Shown in pieces: positions 29,829 through 39,964 of a stretch of 64,000 nt of DNA. Made by a program: the position numbers and the translations under genes. Positions within the stretch are counted from its first letter, which is position 1, and each line of letters starts with the position of its first letter. The notes beneath the pieces were generated by a model. That model did no database searches, was not told where the DNA came from, and saw only the letters and a list, made by a program, of their open reading frames with translations. Source of the DNA: Pseudomonas sp. dw_612 (GTDB lineage Bacteria > Pseudomonadota > Gammaproteobacteria > Pseudomonadales > Pseudomonadaceae); assembly GCF_018449725.1 (NCBI RefSeq), contig NZ_JAAVVC010000002.1:463453-527452 (forward strand), read 5' to 3'.

Positions 29829-30449
29829 ATGTCAGACATTCAAACCACATCCGTAGGCTATATATCGCGTCATGGCGATTATGGCCTGCGAAACTCCCAA
29901 GCACTGAGCGGCGTCAGTCACCTGTGGCAAGATTTTTTTGCCCAGGCCCTGGCCGAACAGTCGAGCGATGTGGTGCCGGCGTGCGGGACCTTCCCTCCGG
30001 TGGATCTGGAAAGCCCGGTGGAGCCGACCGTCGGCAGCGAGCTCTACGCGCACATCATTTCCCAGCGCGAATGCGATGTGACAGAAACCCAGGTCAAACC
30101 GCCAGAACCGCTGTTCCTGCCGATTGCCGAGTTCGAAATGGACTTGGCCGACAAGCCTTTCCCGCCGTTCCCGCCGGAAGAAATCGTCGCTCAGCAACAG
30201 CAGCAGAACTTCGAAAGCGGCTGGGTGCGCCCGATCGTACTCACCGCCGGTCAGCCTGTGCCCGAAGCCGGCCCGGCGCCGCAACCGCGTCCACTGCACC
30301 TGCCCATCGCCGAGTTCGAACTGCATCTGCTGGACAAACCGTTCCCGCCGTTCTCGCCGGAAGAGCTGGTGGAGCAACAGAAACACCTCGATTTCGATAA
30401 CGGCTGGGCTCGCCCGATCGTTCTGCAGAACCTGCGCATCGCCGCTTAA
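29829..30449 (+). CDS. Hypothetical protein with a duplicated approximately 48-residue module
   Basis: The product is a 206-residue soluble protein. Two modules follow one another: LFLPIAEFEMDLADKPFPPF (from residue 95) and LHLPIAEFELHLLDKPFPPF (from residue 156). Each continues with a P-E-E-hydrophobic-V-x-Q-Q helix and ends in a Gly-Trp-Val/Ala-Arg-Pro-Ile-Val-Leu motif. The N-terminal 90 residues are unrelated to the modules. No signal peptide is seen. ATG 29829 (MSDIQTTSVGYIS) is chosen as the start; upstream in-frame codons overlap the rsmJ promoter gap. I know no function for this family. Confidence 0.75.
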   Translation: MSDIQTTSVGYISRHGDYGLRNSQALSGVSHLWQDFFAQALAEQSSDVVPACGTFPPVDLESPVEPTVGSELYAHIISQRECDVTETQVKPPEPLFLPIAEFEMDLADKPFPPFPPEEIVAQQQQQNFESGWVRPIVLTAGQPVPEAGPAPQPRPLHLPIAEFELHLLDKPFPPFSPEELVEQQKHLDFDNGWARPIVLQNLRIAA

Positions 30450-30453
30450 GCCT

Positions 30454-31149
30454 TCAGCGACACACCCACCACGGCCCCACATCCACATGAAAGTGATTGC
30501 GATGGGCGGCGTTGTAGTCCGGGCTCAACACCACACTGAACACGTCGCAGGCACTGTCGCGCACCTGGCGTAGAAACCGCGCGTCCTGATTATCCCTGGG
30601 CCAATCCTTGAGCACGCTGATCGTCCGGCCGTCCGCCAGGCGAAAACCGGCGATATCCAGGGCGTTGGCGCCGGCATGCTGACTGCGGGCACCGTTCTCG
30701 CGGTTGTACATGTTGCGGCAGGCAAAACTGCCGAGGTGATCGACCCGCCTCACCGCCTGGCCGTAAACCGCCTGAGACGCTGGTTGCAGAGCGTGGCGTT
30801 CGAACAGGGCGAACGCCACCGCCAACGGACAACTGGCGAGGAAACTGCTGCTCAGGGCCACCTCGCCGCCTTGTACGCGCAGGGTGTTGGTCAGCGGGCA
30901 CGCTGCGTCGGGACAGTCGGCCTGGCGGGTGACGCGCAGGCCGGAACTGCTCAGGGCCAGATCGCACAACTGCGGATCATCGCGCAGGCGCATCAGTTTG
31001 TAGCGGGTCAGAAAATTCGGCGCGGCACTGACGTCCAGCGGCGCCCAGGGATTCCACTGCGCCGGCACGGCAATCCAGCCGCGCCAGACGCTCAACCCCG
31101 CCGCCCCGATCACCAACGCCACCAGCAGCAATCCCTTGGCAAACCGCAT
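30454..31149 (-). CDS. Extensin-like protein
   Basis: The product is 231 residues with one N-terminal membrane anchor (about 5-23) and a periplasmic extensin-like C-terminal domain. The motifs SQHAGANALDIAGF and HRNHFHVDVGPWW supply the histidine/aspartate set of the peptidase M15-like zinc fold, so a peptidoglycan-related hydrolase is plausible but unproven. Three or more cysteine pairs suggest disulfides. It begins two bases before the end of the PEP mutase-like gene, so it is likely the last gene of the minus-strand operon 33176-30454. Confidence 0.85.
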   Translation of the reverse strand: MRFAKGLLLVALVIGAAGLSVWRGWIAVPAQWNPWAPLDVSAAPNFLTRYKLMRLRDDPQLCDLALSSSGLRVTRQADCPDAACPLTNTLRVQGGEVALSSSFLASCPLAVAFALFERHALQPASQAVYGQAVRRVDHLGSFACRNMYNRENGARSQHAGANALDIAGFRLADGRTISVLKDWPRDNQDARFLRQVRDSACDVFSVVLSPDYNAAHRNHFHVDVGPWWVCR

Positions 31150-31151
31150 CG

Positions 31152-31973
31152 TCAGCCTTTGAAAAACTGATTGGCCTTCGCGTAGGGCATGGAGCGCGAC
31201 GTAAAGCTGAACGTGCCCGACGTCTTGATCTCTTCAGCCGCGCGGAAAAACTCGCCGTACGCCGCCAAGGCGAGCGCCGAACCGACGCTGATGCGTTTGA
31301 CGCCCATTTCACTCAACTGCTCGACCGTCAACTTCAGCCCGCCGGACATCAACACATTCACCGGTTTCGGCGCCACGGCGCGGACCACGGCCAACACGTC
31401 TTCGGCACTGCGCAAGCCCGGTGCGTAAAGCACATCGGCGCCGGCTTCGGCGAACGCCTGCAAGCGGCGAAGGGTGTCATCAAGGTCAGGATTGCCGTGC
31501 AGGAAATTCTCGGCGCGGGCGGTCAGCATAAACGGGAACGGCAGGCTGCGCGCCGCTTTCACGGCTGCTTCGACCCGCGCCACGGCATGTTCGAAGCAGT
31601 AGATCGGCGCGTCTTCACGACCGGTGGCATCTTCGATCGAGCCGCCGACCGCACCCGCCTCAGCTGCCCGCAAAATGCTCTGGGCGCATTCGGCGGGGTC
31701 ATCAGCGAAACCGTTTTCCAGATCGACAGCGACCGGTAGATCAGTTGCCGCGACAATCGCCCGAACGTTGGCCAGGGTATCGTCCAGCGACAATCCGCCA
31801 TCAGGCCGAGCATTGGAAAAAGCATAACCGGCACTGGTGGTCGCCAGCGCCTCGAAGCCAAGGCTGGCGAGCATTTTCGCCGAGCCGGCGTCCCACGGGT
31901 TGGGAATGACAAAAGCCCCCGCGCGTTCATGCAGCGCTTTGAACGCCTGGGCTCGAAGGGTTTGCGCATCCAT
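31152..31973 (-). CDS. Isocitrate lyase / PEP mutase superfamily protein
   Basis: The product is a 273-residue TIM-barrel enzyme. Metal-site blocks DLENGFADDP (about 85-94) and GGSIEDATG (about 115-123) match the superfamily. The isocitrate lyase KKCGH signature is absent, so it is more like PEP mutase, oxaloacetate hydrolase or 2-methylisocitrate-type enzymes of about this length. ATG 31973 is chosen (AGGAG about ten bases upstream). The substrate cannot be assigned. Confidence 0.85.
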   Translation of the reverse strand: MDAQTLRAQAFKALHERAGAFVIPNPWDAGSAKMLASLGFEALATTSAGYAFSNARPDGGLSLDDTLANVRAIVAATDLPVAVDLENGFADDPAECAQSILRAAEAGAVGGSIEDATGREDAPIYCFEHAVARVEAAVKAARSLPFPFMLTARAENFLHGNPDLDDTLRRLQAFAEAGADVLYAPGLRSAEDVLAVVRAVAPKPVNVLMSGGLKLTVEQLSEMGVKRISVGSALALAAYGEFFRAAEEIKTSGTFSFTSRSMPYAKANQFFKG

Positions 31974-32007
31974 TTGGCAGGCTCCTGAAAAAAGGAAGGA
32001 ATCCGCC

Positions 32008-32868
32008 TCAGAGCAGGCCAAGTTGCTCGGCGGCGGGTTCTCTGTATAGCTCAGGCAGCGGCGGCAAGCCAGGCAAACGCAGCATCAGTTTTGCGTGGAA
32101 ACGTTGCGCGAGTTTCGCCGCCAGCAGGTTGTCGGCGGTGTGCAGGAAGATATAGGGCGTGCGGCCCTCTTCGATCCACAGGGCAATTTTCTCGACCCAG
32201 GGCACCAGGAACGGATCGTTGGCCTCCAGTTGCGGATGGCCGATGAAACGCACCTGGGGAAATTGCGTGAAGGCTGCGGGGCGCGGTGGAACCCTTGGCT
32301 TTTTCGATTGGGCGTGGAGCACCGAGGGATCGGTCGAGACGCAACTGAACAACGCGCGCGGATCAAGGCAGATACGCTCGACGCCGCGATCCAGTAGCAG
32401 GCGATTGAGCATTTTTTCAGCATCGCCCTTTGCAAAGAACGCGTCATGCCGCACTTCAACCGCCAGCGGTCGGTCCACGGCGTCGATAAAACCGGCCAAT
32501 TCCGACAGCCGTTGTGGCGTGAAGCTTTTCGACAATTGCAGCCAGACCGGCGATACCCGTTCGCCCAGCGGGCTGAGCAATTGCAGGAAGGTGTCGACGG
32601 AGGTCAGTTGTTCGCGCAGATCACCGCCGTGGCTGATGTCGCCGGGAAACTTGGCGGTGAAGCGAAAGTGTTCGGGCATGGTCTCGGCCCAGCGCTGCAC
32701 GGTGCTGGCAGCCGGGCTCGCGTAGAAGGTGGTATTGCCTTCGACGGCGTTGAACACTTGGGAATAGAGATTGAGGAATTCGGCGGGCTTGGCGTCTTGC
32801 GGGTAGAGATAGTCGCGCCAGGCGTTTTCACTCCAGGACGGGCAACCGAGGTAGTAAGGCAACAGCAT
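32008..32868 (-). CDS. DUF72 (YecE-like) family protein
   Basis: The product is 286 residues. The opening YYLGCPSWSENAWRDYLYP, the AVEGNTTFYASP block and the RFTAKFPGDISH segment are hallmarks of DUF72, a TIM-barrel family with no established reaction. VEVRHDAFF and IFLHTADNLLA are further conserved blocks. The start ATG overlaps the stop of the preceding gene by one base, indicating coupled translation. Confidence 0.88.
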   Translation of the reverse strand: MLLPYYLGCPSWSENAWRDYLYPQDAKPAEFLNLYSQVFNAVEGNTTFYASPAASTVQRWAETMPEHFRFTAKFPGDISHGGDLREQLTSVDTFLQLLSPLGERVSPVWLQLSKSFTPQRLSELAGFIDAVDRPLAVEVRHDAFFAKGDAEKMLNRLLLDRGVERICLDPRALFSCVSTDPSVLHAQSKKPRVPPRPAAFTQFPQVRFIGHPQLEANDPFLVPWVEKIALWIEEGRTPYIFLHTADNLLAAKLAQRFHAKLMLRLPGLPPLPELYREPAAEQLGLL

Positions 32869-33176
32869 CAGATGTACAGGTCGAGACCCAGCACATCAGC
32901 ATCCCAATCGACAAAACCGGCGGTGCTCAGGTAGCTGGCCAACGCCATCGCCACGCTTTTGCTCATGGCACGGTGGTAAATCATGTCTTGCTGACGGGCG
33001 GGGAGATTGCTCAAGCGTTGCGCGGAAGCTTTGGCAGCGCGGGCGGCCAGTTGCTCTTCAGTCGGGATTTCCAGCTCGCCATCGATGTCATCGACGGATT
33101 CATCCAGCGCGACATTGCCTTTGCGAGGCTTTCGCTTGATGGGGTACGACTGAGAGGAAAGGCCGTCTATACGCAT
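32868..33176 (-). CDS. Conserved hypothetical protein
   Basis: The product is a 102-residue protein, basic at the N-terminus (SYPIKRKPRKG) and acidic in the middle (DESVDDIDGELEIPTEEQ), with a helical C-terminal half (MSKSVAMALASYLSTAGFVDW). No signal or membrane segment is seen. Its stop overlaps the start of the DUF72 gene by one base, so it heads that operon. I do not recognise its function. Confidence 0.75.
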   Translation of the reverse strand: MRIDGLSSQSYPIKRKPRKGNVALDESVDDIDGELEIPTEEQLAARAAKASAQRLSNLPARQQDMIYHRAMSKSVAMALASYLSTAGFVDWDADVLGLDLYI

Positions 33177-33321
33177 AAGTGCATGCTCGGTATCAGTGAT
33201 GGCAGTTTAGTGGCGCACAAGCCACTTCGCAAACTGTCGAGTGATAACTAGAACACATAAAAGGAAAAAGGTTTAAAGCCGGGAGGTAGAAACTGACGAT
33301 TGGCTATATCTGTTAGATCGC

Positions 33322-33384
33322 TTTCGCGGGCAAGCCTCGCTCCTACAGGGGGTTAGCCTAGATCCTGTGGGAGCGGGCTTTCGG
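33322..33384. repeat. REP pair overlapping the 3' end of tsaB
   Basis: A type 3 REP arm (TTTCGCGGGCAAGCCTCGCT-CCTACA) is followed by a type 1 arm (TGTGGGAGCGGGCTTTCGG, 33366-33384). The second arm lies inside the tsaB reading frame and supplies its last codons. The two arms are of different types, unlike the other doublets. Confidence 0.75.
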
Positions 33385-34044
33385 GGTCGCCACCTTATCT
33401 CGCAGGTAAACAGGTTGCGCCTCATCCGCCACAATCGCCTCGCCCCGCGCCCAAGCAAATCGCGCCAGGGTCAGCAGGTCTTCGGCATGGGGCAACATCC
33501 CCGCATCCTGGCCGCTCAGGTTGACACCAATGCGCTCGGCATAGCCCCAACCGGTGCCCGCGCCAAACCACTCGCCGCTGGCATCCGCCGGCAACGCCGC
33601 CACTTCCGGCGGCAATACGGCTTCATTGCCGACGAGGCGCATCTCCCCCGCCGTTTCGCGGTAGCAGCCCCAATACACTTCGTCCATCCGCGCATCGATG
33701 GCCGCCGCGACCTGGCTCACGCCGTGTTCGCGATAGGCACGCTGGGCCAGCACGGCCAGGTTCGACACCGGCAACACCGGACGTTCCAGGGCGAAGGCCA
33801 AACCTTGCACCACACCGATGGCGATCCGCACGCCGGTGAAAGCCCCCGGCCCACGGCCGAACGCAATCGCATCCACCGCTTGCAGAGTGGTCCCGGCGTC
33901 GGCCAACAATTGCTGGATCATCGGCAACAGTTTTTGCGCATGCAGGCGCGGGATCACCTCGTAATGGCTCGTCACCTTGCCGTCATGCAGCAAGGCAACA
34001 GAGCAAGCTTCAGTCGCGGTGTCCAGGGCCAGCAAGGTGCTCAT
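33358..34044 (-). CDS. tsaB: tRNA threonylcarbamoyladenosine biosynthesis protein TsaB
   Basis: The product is 228 residues with an ASKHA-type fold, the partner of TsaD and TsaE in t6A37 synthesis. LALDTATEACSVAL at the N-terminus and GRGPGAFTGVRIAIGVVQG (about 70-88) are TsaB signatures; it lacks the metal-binding histidines of TsaD, as expected. ATG 34044 is chosen (family start MSTLLALDT). The C-terminus PKARSHRI is encoded by a REP arm and is probably an extension relative to homologs. Confidence 0.92.
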   Translation of the reverse strand: MSTLLALDTATEACSVALLHDGKVTSHYEVIPRLHAQKLLPMIQQLLADAGTTLQAVDAIAFGRGPGAFTGVRIAIGVVQGLAFALERPVLPVSNLAVLAQRAYREHGVSQVAAAIDARMDEVYWGCYRETAGEMRLVGNEAVLPPEVAALPADASGEWFGAGTGWGYAERIGVNLSGQDAGMLPHAEDLLTLARFAWARGEAIVADEAQPVYLRDKVATPKARSHRI

Positions 34045-34091
34045 CGATGTTTCCGTAAGAGAGGTCAGAAAAAGTGCGCCAGTATAAACAA

Positions 34092-34115
34092 CTACGGCCC
34101 GCAAGCGGGCCGTAG
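34092..34115 (-). terminator. Intrinsic terminator of adk
   Basis: Perfect inverted arms CTACGGCCCGC and GCGGGCCGTAG with a 2-base loop, followed on the minus strand by TTGTTT, lie 23 bases after the adk stop and before tsaB. Confidence 0.8.
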
Positions 34116-34137
34116 AAGATGAAGCGTTTCAGACTTT

Positions 34138-34803
<666 letters not shown>

Positions 34804-35073
34804 TTATATAGATAACGTCAGATTCGCCTCGTGGGGCCAATCTCAAAAATAGGGTCGTGGCCGCCCAAACGGCCAAAGGCTGATCAAGATACACAGCAGG
34901 CCCTGACCACACAAGCCGCCGAAAGTCGGAGAAACCCGCGCCTGTCGTGACCTTTGGACGAGGTGGCCCTAGTCGCAACCCCGTCATTAACTGTCGCCTG
35001 CCAGACCTTTTACAACCCTTCACCCACAGGCACCGGGCCGACGTACCCAGTGCCCGCCCCCAAGAGGAAAACC

Positions 35074-37704
35074 TTAGCCGGTATTTCGCAAACCGGCGGC
35101 AATCCCCGCCACAGACACCAGCAGCGCCTGTTCTACCGGGCTGCCCTGCGCCACTTCCTGTTGCCGCGAACGGGCCAACAGCTCGGCCTGCAATAGATGC
35201 AGCGGGTCGAGGTAGGTGTTGCGCAGGCGAATGAATTCCAGGGTGTCCGGGCTATGTGCCAGTAGCTGCGACTGACCGGTCAGCCCAAGGACCACCGCGC
35301 AGGCCTGCGACAATAGGTCGCGTAAATGTGCACCCAAAGGGAGCAAATCGGCTTCGACCAACCGCTCATCGTAGGACCGGGCGATGTCCGCGTCGGCCTT
35401 GGCCAGCACCATTTCCAGCATGTCGATGCGGGTGCGGAAGAACGGCCACTGCTCGCGCATCTGCCCCAGCAGCTCACCTTCGCCGCGCTCCAGCGCCTTG
35501 CTCAGGGCGGCTTCCCAGCCGAGCCACGCCGGCAGCATCAGGCGCGTCTGGGTCCAGCCGAAGATCCATGGAATCGCCCGCAGGCTTTCAATCCCGCCAG
35601 CGCGGCGCTTGGCCGGGCGGCTGCCCAACGGCAAACGGCCTAACTCCTGTTCCGGAGTCGACTGGCGGAAGTACTCGACGAATTGCGGATTTTCCCGCAC
35701 CACGGCGCGGTAAGCCTTGACGCCATCGGCCGCCAATTCGTCCATCAGGTGGCGCCAGGCCGGTTCCGGCGGTGGTGGTGGCAGCAGCGTCGCTTCGAGC
35801 ACGGCGGCCAGGTACAGATTGAGGTTCTGCTCGGCGATGTCCGGCAGACCGAATTTGAAACGAATCATTTCCCCCTGCTCAGTCGTACGGAAACGCCCGG
35901 CCACCGAACCCGGTGGCTGCGACAGGATCGCCGCATGCGCCGGACCGCCGCCTCGGCCCACGGTGCCACCGCGACCGTGGAACAACAGCAGCTCCACTTG
36001 TTGCTCGCGGCAAATGTCCACCAAGCGTTCCTGCGCCCGGTACTGCGCCCAGGCGGCCGCTGTGGTGCCAGCGTCCTTGGCCGAGTCGGAATAGCCGATC
36101 ATCACTTCCTGCGGCCCTTGCAGGCGCGCGCGATAGCCCGGCAGCAGCAACAGTTTTTCGATCACCGGACCGGCGTTATCCAGGTCGGCGAGGGTTTCGA
36201 ACAACGGCACCACACGCATCGGCCGCAGCACCCCGGCCTCTTTGAGCAGCAGTTGCACGGCCAGCACGTCGGAAGCGGCGCCAGCCATGGAGATCACATA
36301 AGAGCCGAGGGATGCACCCGGTGCGGCGGCGATTTCCCGGCAGGTCGCCAGTACTTCGGCGGTATCCGCGGACGGTTTGAAGTACGCCGGCAGCAACGGC
36401 CGACGATTGTTCTGTTCGCGCATCAGGAAAGCGATGCGCTCTTCCTCGCTCCAGTCTTCGTAACGACCGAGGCCCAGGTAATCGGTGATTTCGGTCATGG
36501 CGGCGGTGTGGCGGGACGAGTCCTGCCGCACATCAAGACGCACCAGGAACAGGCCGAAGGTCACTGCACGGCGCAGGCAATCGAGCAGCGGACCATCAGC
36601 GATCACGCCCATGCCGCACTCGTGCAACGAGTTGAAACACAGCTCCAGCGGATCGAGCAGGTCGCGGTTGTTTTGCAGCACATCGGCGGGCGCCGGGGTG
36701 CTCTTCGTCAACGAGGCATGCGCCCAATTGCGTGTCGCCCGGAGGCGTTCGCGCAGTTGCTTGAGCACCGCGCGGTAAGGTTCGGCGCTGTCGCCGGCCT
36801 TGGCTTTCAAGGCTTCGCTGGCCTGCTGCATCGACAACTCGGCGGCCAGGTGATCGACATCGCGCAAGTACAAATCGGCGGCCATCCAGCGCGCCAGCAA
36901 CAGCACTTCGCGGGTGACGGAAGCGGTGACATTCGGGTTGCCGTCGCGGTCGCCGCCCATCCACGAGGCGAAGCGGATCGGTGCGGCCTCCAGCGGCAAA
37001 CGCAGGCCCGTCGCCGCGTGCAGCGCTTGGTCGGCTTTACGCAAATAGTTCGGGATCGCCTGCCACAGCGAATGCTCGATCACCGCGAAGCCCCATTTGG
37101 CTTCGTCAACCGGGGTCGGGCGGGTGCGGCGGATTTCTTCGGTGTGCCAGGCTTCGGCGATCAGGCGCTGCAATTTCGCCTGGATCTGCTCACGCTCTAC
37201 GGTGGTCAGGTCACGGTGATCCTGGGCCGCGAGTTGCGCGGCGATGGCGTCGTATTTCTGGATCAGGGTGCGGCGTGCGACTTCGGTCGGGTGCGCGGTC
37301 AGCACCAGTTCGATCTCCAACCGACCCAGTTGCCGGGCCAGGGATTCGGCGCTGTGGCCTTCGGCGCGCAGGCGAGCGAGCAGTTCCGGCAGCACCCGGG
37401 CTTCGAATGGCGCGGGCTGCGACTCTTCGCGGCGGTGAATCAGCTGATATTGCTCGGCGATATTGGCCAGGTTGAGAAACTGGTTGAACGCCCGCGCCAC
37501 CGGCAACAACTCGTCTTCGCTCAACTGGTTGAGGCTGGCGCTGAGTTCAGCGTCCATCGAACCGCGACGGTCGGCCTTGGCGCCCTTGCGAATCTGCTCG
37601 ATCTTGTCGAGAAAACCGTCCCCGTACTGCTCACGAATGGTGTTGCCCAACAGCTCACCCAACAGGTGAACGTCCTCGCGCAAGCGTGCATCAATATCGG
37701 TCAT
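35074..37704 (-). CDS. ppc: Phosphoenolpyruvate carboxylase
   Basis: This 876-residue enzyme carboxylates PEP to oxaloacetate to refill the TCA cycle. The catalytic histidine block [12 protein letters not shown] lies near residue 140 and the [14 protein letters not shown] loop near residue 590; the C-terminus ends LRNTG, matching the invariant terminal residues RNTG. ATG 37704 ([11 protein letters not shown]) is the family start. It is transcribed in the same direction as adk, with a 288-base gap (34786-35073) in which I see no gene or clear signal. Confidence 0.96.
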   Translation of the reverse strand: MTDIDARLREDVHLLGELLGNTIREQYGDGFLDKIEQIRKGAKADRRGSMDAELSASLNQLSEDELLPVARAFNQFLNLANIAEQYQLIHRREESQPAPFEARVLPELLARLRAEGHSAESLARQLGRLEIELVLTAHPTEVARRTLIQKYDAIAAQLAAQDHRDLTTVEREQIQAKLQRLIAEAWHTEEIRRTRPTPVDEAKWGFAVIEHSLWQAIPNYLRKADQALHAATGLRLPLEAAPIRFASWMGGDRDGNPNVTASVTREVLLLARWMAADLYLRDVDHLAAELSMQQASEALKAKAGDSAEPYRAVLKQLRERLRATRNWAHASLTKSTPAPADVLQNNRDLLDPLELCFNSLHECGMGVIADGPLLDCLRRAVTFGLFLVRLDVRQDSSRHTAAMTEITDYLGLGRYEDWSEEERIAFLMREQNNRRPLLPAYFKPSADTAEVLATCREIAAAPGASLGSYVISMAGAASDVLAVQLLLKEAGVLRPMRVVPLFETLADLDNAGPVIEKLLLLPGYRARLQGPQEVMIGYSDSAKDAGTTAAAWAQYRAQERLVDICREQQVELLLFHGRGGTVGRGGGPAHAAILSQPPGSVAGRFRTTEQGEMIRFKFGLPDIAEQNLNLYLAAVLEATLLPPPPPEPAWRHLMDELAADGVKAYRAVVRENPQFVEYFRQSTPEQELGRLPLGSRPAKRRAGGIESLRAIPWIFGWTQTRLMLPAWLGWEAALSKALERGEGELLGQMREQWPFFRTRIDMLEMVLAKADADIARSYDERLVEADLLPLGAHLRDLLSQACAVVLGLTGQSQLLAHSPDTLEFIRLRNTYLDPLHLLQAELLARSRQQEVAQGSPVEQALLVSVAGIAAGLRNTG

Positions 37705-37918
37705 CAGCAGTTCTCCAGCAAAAATCCGGGTGGCTATGAAGGCCATGCTTTGTCCCTAGAGAGTGCCGCCGTAAAGCGCTTCTTACAAGCAAACGACGAA
37801 GGGACTTTAAACCTTAGGCGATAAAGCTAGTCTCAACTGTAAGCCGTACAACGGCTGCCGCCGGCCAGAGCCGGACACTCACCCTGCCTGCCACGAGCAG
37901 GTGCGCCATGAGGTCTTT

Positions 37919-38263
37919 ATGAAAATCCGTGAGCTAGCCCAGCATTGGGAAGAAAACGCCAAGGGTCGCCTGACCGACACTGGCTACACGATTCACCTGG
38001 ACGTGGAAGCCGCCGCACGGCTGGCCGCGATCACCGAGATGTACCCGAAACGGCATCCCGAAGAACTGCTGGGCGAACTGATCGGCGCGGCGCTGGAAGA
38101 ACTCGAAGCGAGCTTCCCGTATGTGAAAGGACAGACCGTGGTCGCCACCGATGAAGAAGGCGATCCGCTGTACGAAGACGTCGGCCCGACCCCGCGTTTC
38201 CTGGCGTTGTCCCGTCGGCATTTACATGATTTGTCGGCCAGTGACGACAAGCCAAAGCACTAA
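37919..38263 (+). CDS. Conserved hypothetical protein
   Basis: The product is a 114-residue soluble protein. The N-terminus MKIRELAQHWEENAKGRL is helical, followed by IHLDVEAAARLAAITEMYP, KRHPEELLGELIGAALEELE and a C-terminal acidic-basic tail. The short beta strand plus two helices in the middle could form a ribbon-helix-helix-like fold, but no DNA-binding claim can be made. ATG 37919 has GAGG six bases upstream. It is divergent from ppc. Confidence 0.75.
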   Translation: MKIRELAQHWEENAKGRLTDTGYTIHLDVEAAARLAAITEMYPKRHPEELLGELIGAALEELEASFPYVKGQTVVATDEEGDPLYEDVGPTPRFLALSRRHLHDLSASDDKPKH

Positions 38264-38279
38264 AATTTGACACCGAACC

Positions 38280-38369
38280 TGTGGGAGCGGGCTTGCTCGC
38301 GAAGAGGTTGTATCAGTTGAAATAAATGTCTACTGACACAGCGCTTTCGCGAGCAAGCCCGCTCCCACA
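38280..38369. repeat. REP doublet (type 1)
   Basis: Inverted arms of TGTGGGAGCGGGCTTGCTCG with an approximately 40-base centre, at the start of the 377-base gap between the hypothetical gene and the DUF4398 lipoprotein. The rest of that gap holds the probable AlgU promoter. Confidence 0.92.
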
Positions 38370-38509
38370 TTGGCCTGCGTATCCCCTAAAAATTGATGTA
38401 ATCCCGAGCCCTTGAATGTCCGGGAATACCGCCGCACATCGCGAAAGTTCCCGTCCTAGAGCCTTGTCTGCTCGGTCAAAGTTTTTTCAGGCCATGCGCC
38501 ATCTTCTCT

Positions 38510-38537
38510 GAACTTTTGAAAAACGCCTCGGGTCGTA
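38510..38537 (+). promoter_or_regulatory. Probable AlgU (sigma22/RpoE-type) promoter
   Basis: GAACTT (38510-38515), a 17-base spacer and TCGTA (38533-38537). The -35 box is a perfect match to the AlgU/RpoE consensus and the spacer length is right; the -10 (consensus TCTGA) matches in part. It lies about 100 bases before the DUF4398-lptF genes. lptF of P. aeruginosa is known to depend on AlgU, so the context supports the call. Confidence 0.6.
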
Positions 38538-38640
38538 CCCAGTAACCACGCCTGGTACGGCCGTTTCAAATCACACGTTGAATGTTCGGTTACGGCTCCT
38601 CACACCAGGATGGATTTAGATGTTTTTCAGGAGATATCCA

Positions 38641-39054
38641 ATGGAGTTGAAGACCATGAAGACCAGCACTGCCAAATCCTCGTTCACCCACCTGCGCGGT
38701 CTGAAACTGGCTGTTCTGGCAATCGGCAGCACCTTCGTACTCGCCGGTTGCGCTGGCAACCCGCCGACCGAGCAATACGCCGTGACCCAATCCGCCGTGA
38801 ACAGCGCCGTCAGCGCCGGTGGTACCGAATTCGCAGCCGTGGAAATGAAGTCCGCCCAGGACAAACTGAAACAAGCCGAAATCGCCATGCACGACAAGAA
38901 GTATGAAGAAGCCCGCACCCTGGCCGAACAAGCCGAGTGGGACGCTCGTGTCGCAGAACGCAAGGCCCAGGCGATGAAAGCCGAACAGGCTGTGAAGGAT
39001 TCCCAGAAAGGTGTTCAGGAACTGCGTCAGGAAAGTCAGCGCACTGTGCAGTAA
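38641..39054 (+). CDS. DUF4398 lipoprotein
   Basis: The product is a 137-residue predicted lipoprotein. A long N-terminal region leads to lipobox LAGC (in TFVLAGCAGNPP). The mature part is an alpha-helical, charged segment with heptad-like spacing (KSAQDKLKQAEIAMHDKKYE, AEQAEWDARVAERKAQ), typical for DUF4398. ATG 38641 follows AGGAGATATCCA and is preferred; ATG 38656 would give a shorter signal. It is cotranscribed with lptF, which starts 55 bases later. Confidence 0.85.
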   Translation: MELKTMKTSTAKSSFTHLRGLKLAVLAIGSTFVLAGCAGNPPTEQYAVTQSAVNSAVSAGGTEFAAVEMKSAQDKLKQAEIAMHDKKYEEARTLAEQAEWDARVAERKAQAMKAEQAVKDSQKGVQELRQESQRTVQ

Positions 39055-39109
39055 GCGCGCATCCGGACCACACGCCTGAAGCTCTTATCGATAGAAAGGA
39101 CGAACCATT

Positions 39110-39898
39110 ATGCGTAAACAATTGATGATCCCCGCTCTCCTGGCCGCAAGCGTCGCACTGGCTGCCTGCTCCACCCCGCCGAACGCGAACCTGGAACAAG
39201 CCCGCGTGAACTACTCCGGCCTGCAAGCCAACCCGCAAGCCAGCAAAGTCGCGGCCCTTGAGACCAAAGACGCCAGTGATTACCTGGACAAGGCCGACAA
39301 GGCTTACCAGGACAAACAGGACCAGGCCAAGGTTGACCAACTGGCTTACCTGACCAACCAGCGCGTGGAAGTGGCCAAGCAGACTATCGCCCTGCGCACC
39401 GCTGAAGCCAATCTGAAAAACGCCGCCGCGCAACGTGCCCAGGCCCGTCTGGACGCTCGCGACCAGCAGATCAAGCAACTGCAAGACAGCCTGAACGCCA
39501 AGCAGACTGATCGCGGGACTTTGGTGACTTTCGGTGACGTGCTGTTCGCCACCGACCGTGCTGACCTGAAGTCCAGCGGTCTGGTGAACATCAACAAACT
39601 GGCGCAGTTCCTCCAGGAAAACCCGGACCGTAAAGTGATTGTCGAAGGCTATACCGACAGCACCGGTAGCGCGGGCCACAACCAATCGTTGTCCGAGCGT
39701 CGCGCTGGCTCCGTGCGCACCGCTCTGGTGAAGATGGGTGTTGATCCAGCGCGTATCGTCGCCCAGGGTTATGGCAAGGAATACCCGGTTGCTGACAACA
39801 CCAGCGTCTCGGGCCGTGCGATGAACCGTCGGGTGGAAGTGACCATTTCCAACGACAACCAGCCAGTGGTTCCACGTTCGGCGGTCAGCTCGAACTAA
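39110..39898 (+). CDS. lptF: OmpA-family outer-membrane lipoprotein LptF
   Basis: The product is 262 residues. The signal peptide ends in lipobox LAAC near residue 20. A DUF4398-like helical segment (about 40-125) comes first, then an OmpA C-terminal peptidoglycan-binding domain (about 145-255) with VEGYTDSTGSAGHNQSLSERR and AMNRRVEVTI. It matches LptF of P. aeruginosa, an AlgU-controlled lipoprotein linked to survival under stress. The shared helical domain with the upstream lipoprotein suggests they act together. A strong terminator follows. Confidence 0.87.
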   Translation: MRKQLMIPALLAASVALAACSTPPNANLEQARVNYSGLQANPQASKVAALETKDASDYLDKADKAYQDKQDQAKVDQLAYLTNQRVEVAKQTIALRTAEANLKNAAAQRAQARLDARDQQIKQLQDSLNAKQTDRGTLVTFGDVLFATDRADLKSSGLVNINKLAQFLQENPDRKVIVEGYTDSTGSAGHNQSLSERRAGSVRTALVKMGVDPARIVAQGYGKEYPVADNTSVSGRAMNRRVEVTISNDNQPVVPRSAVSSN

Positions 39899-39915
39899 GC
39901 GTCACGCAGTAACGC

Positions 39916-39958
39916 AAAAGCCCCGCCTGATTTGATCAGGCGGGGCTTTTGCTTTTTT
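39916..39958 (+). terminator. Intrinsic terminator of lptF
   Basis: Inverted arms AAAAGCCCCGCCTGAT and ATCAGGCGGGGCTTTT followed by a T-rich tail. Confidence 0.92.
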
Positions 39959-39964
39959 AGGATT

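Noticed and set aside
35683..37824. A 713-codon open frame on the plus strand
   Set aside because: It lies entirely antisense to ppc, whose catalytic motifs are intact; long antisense frames are common at this GC content.
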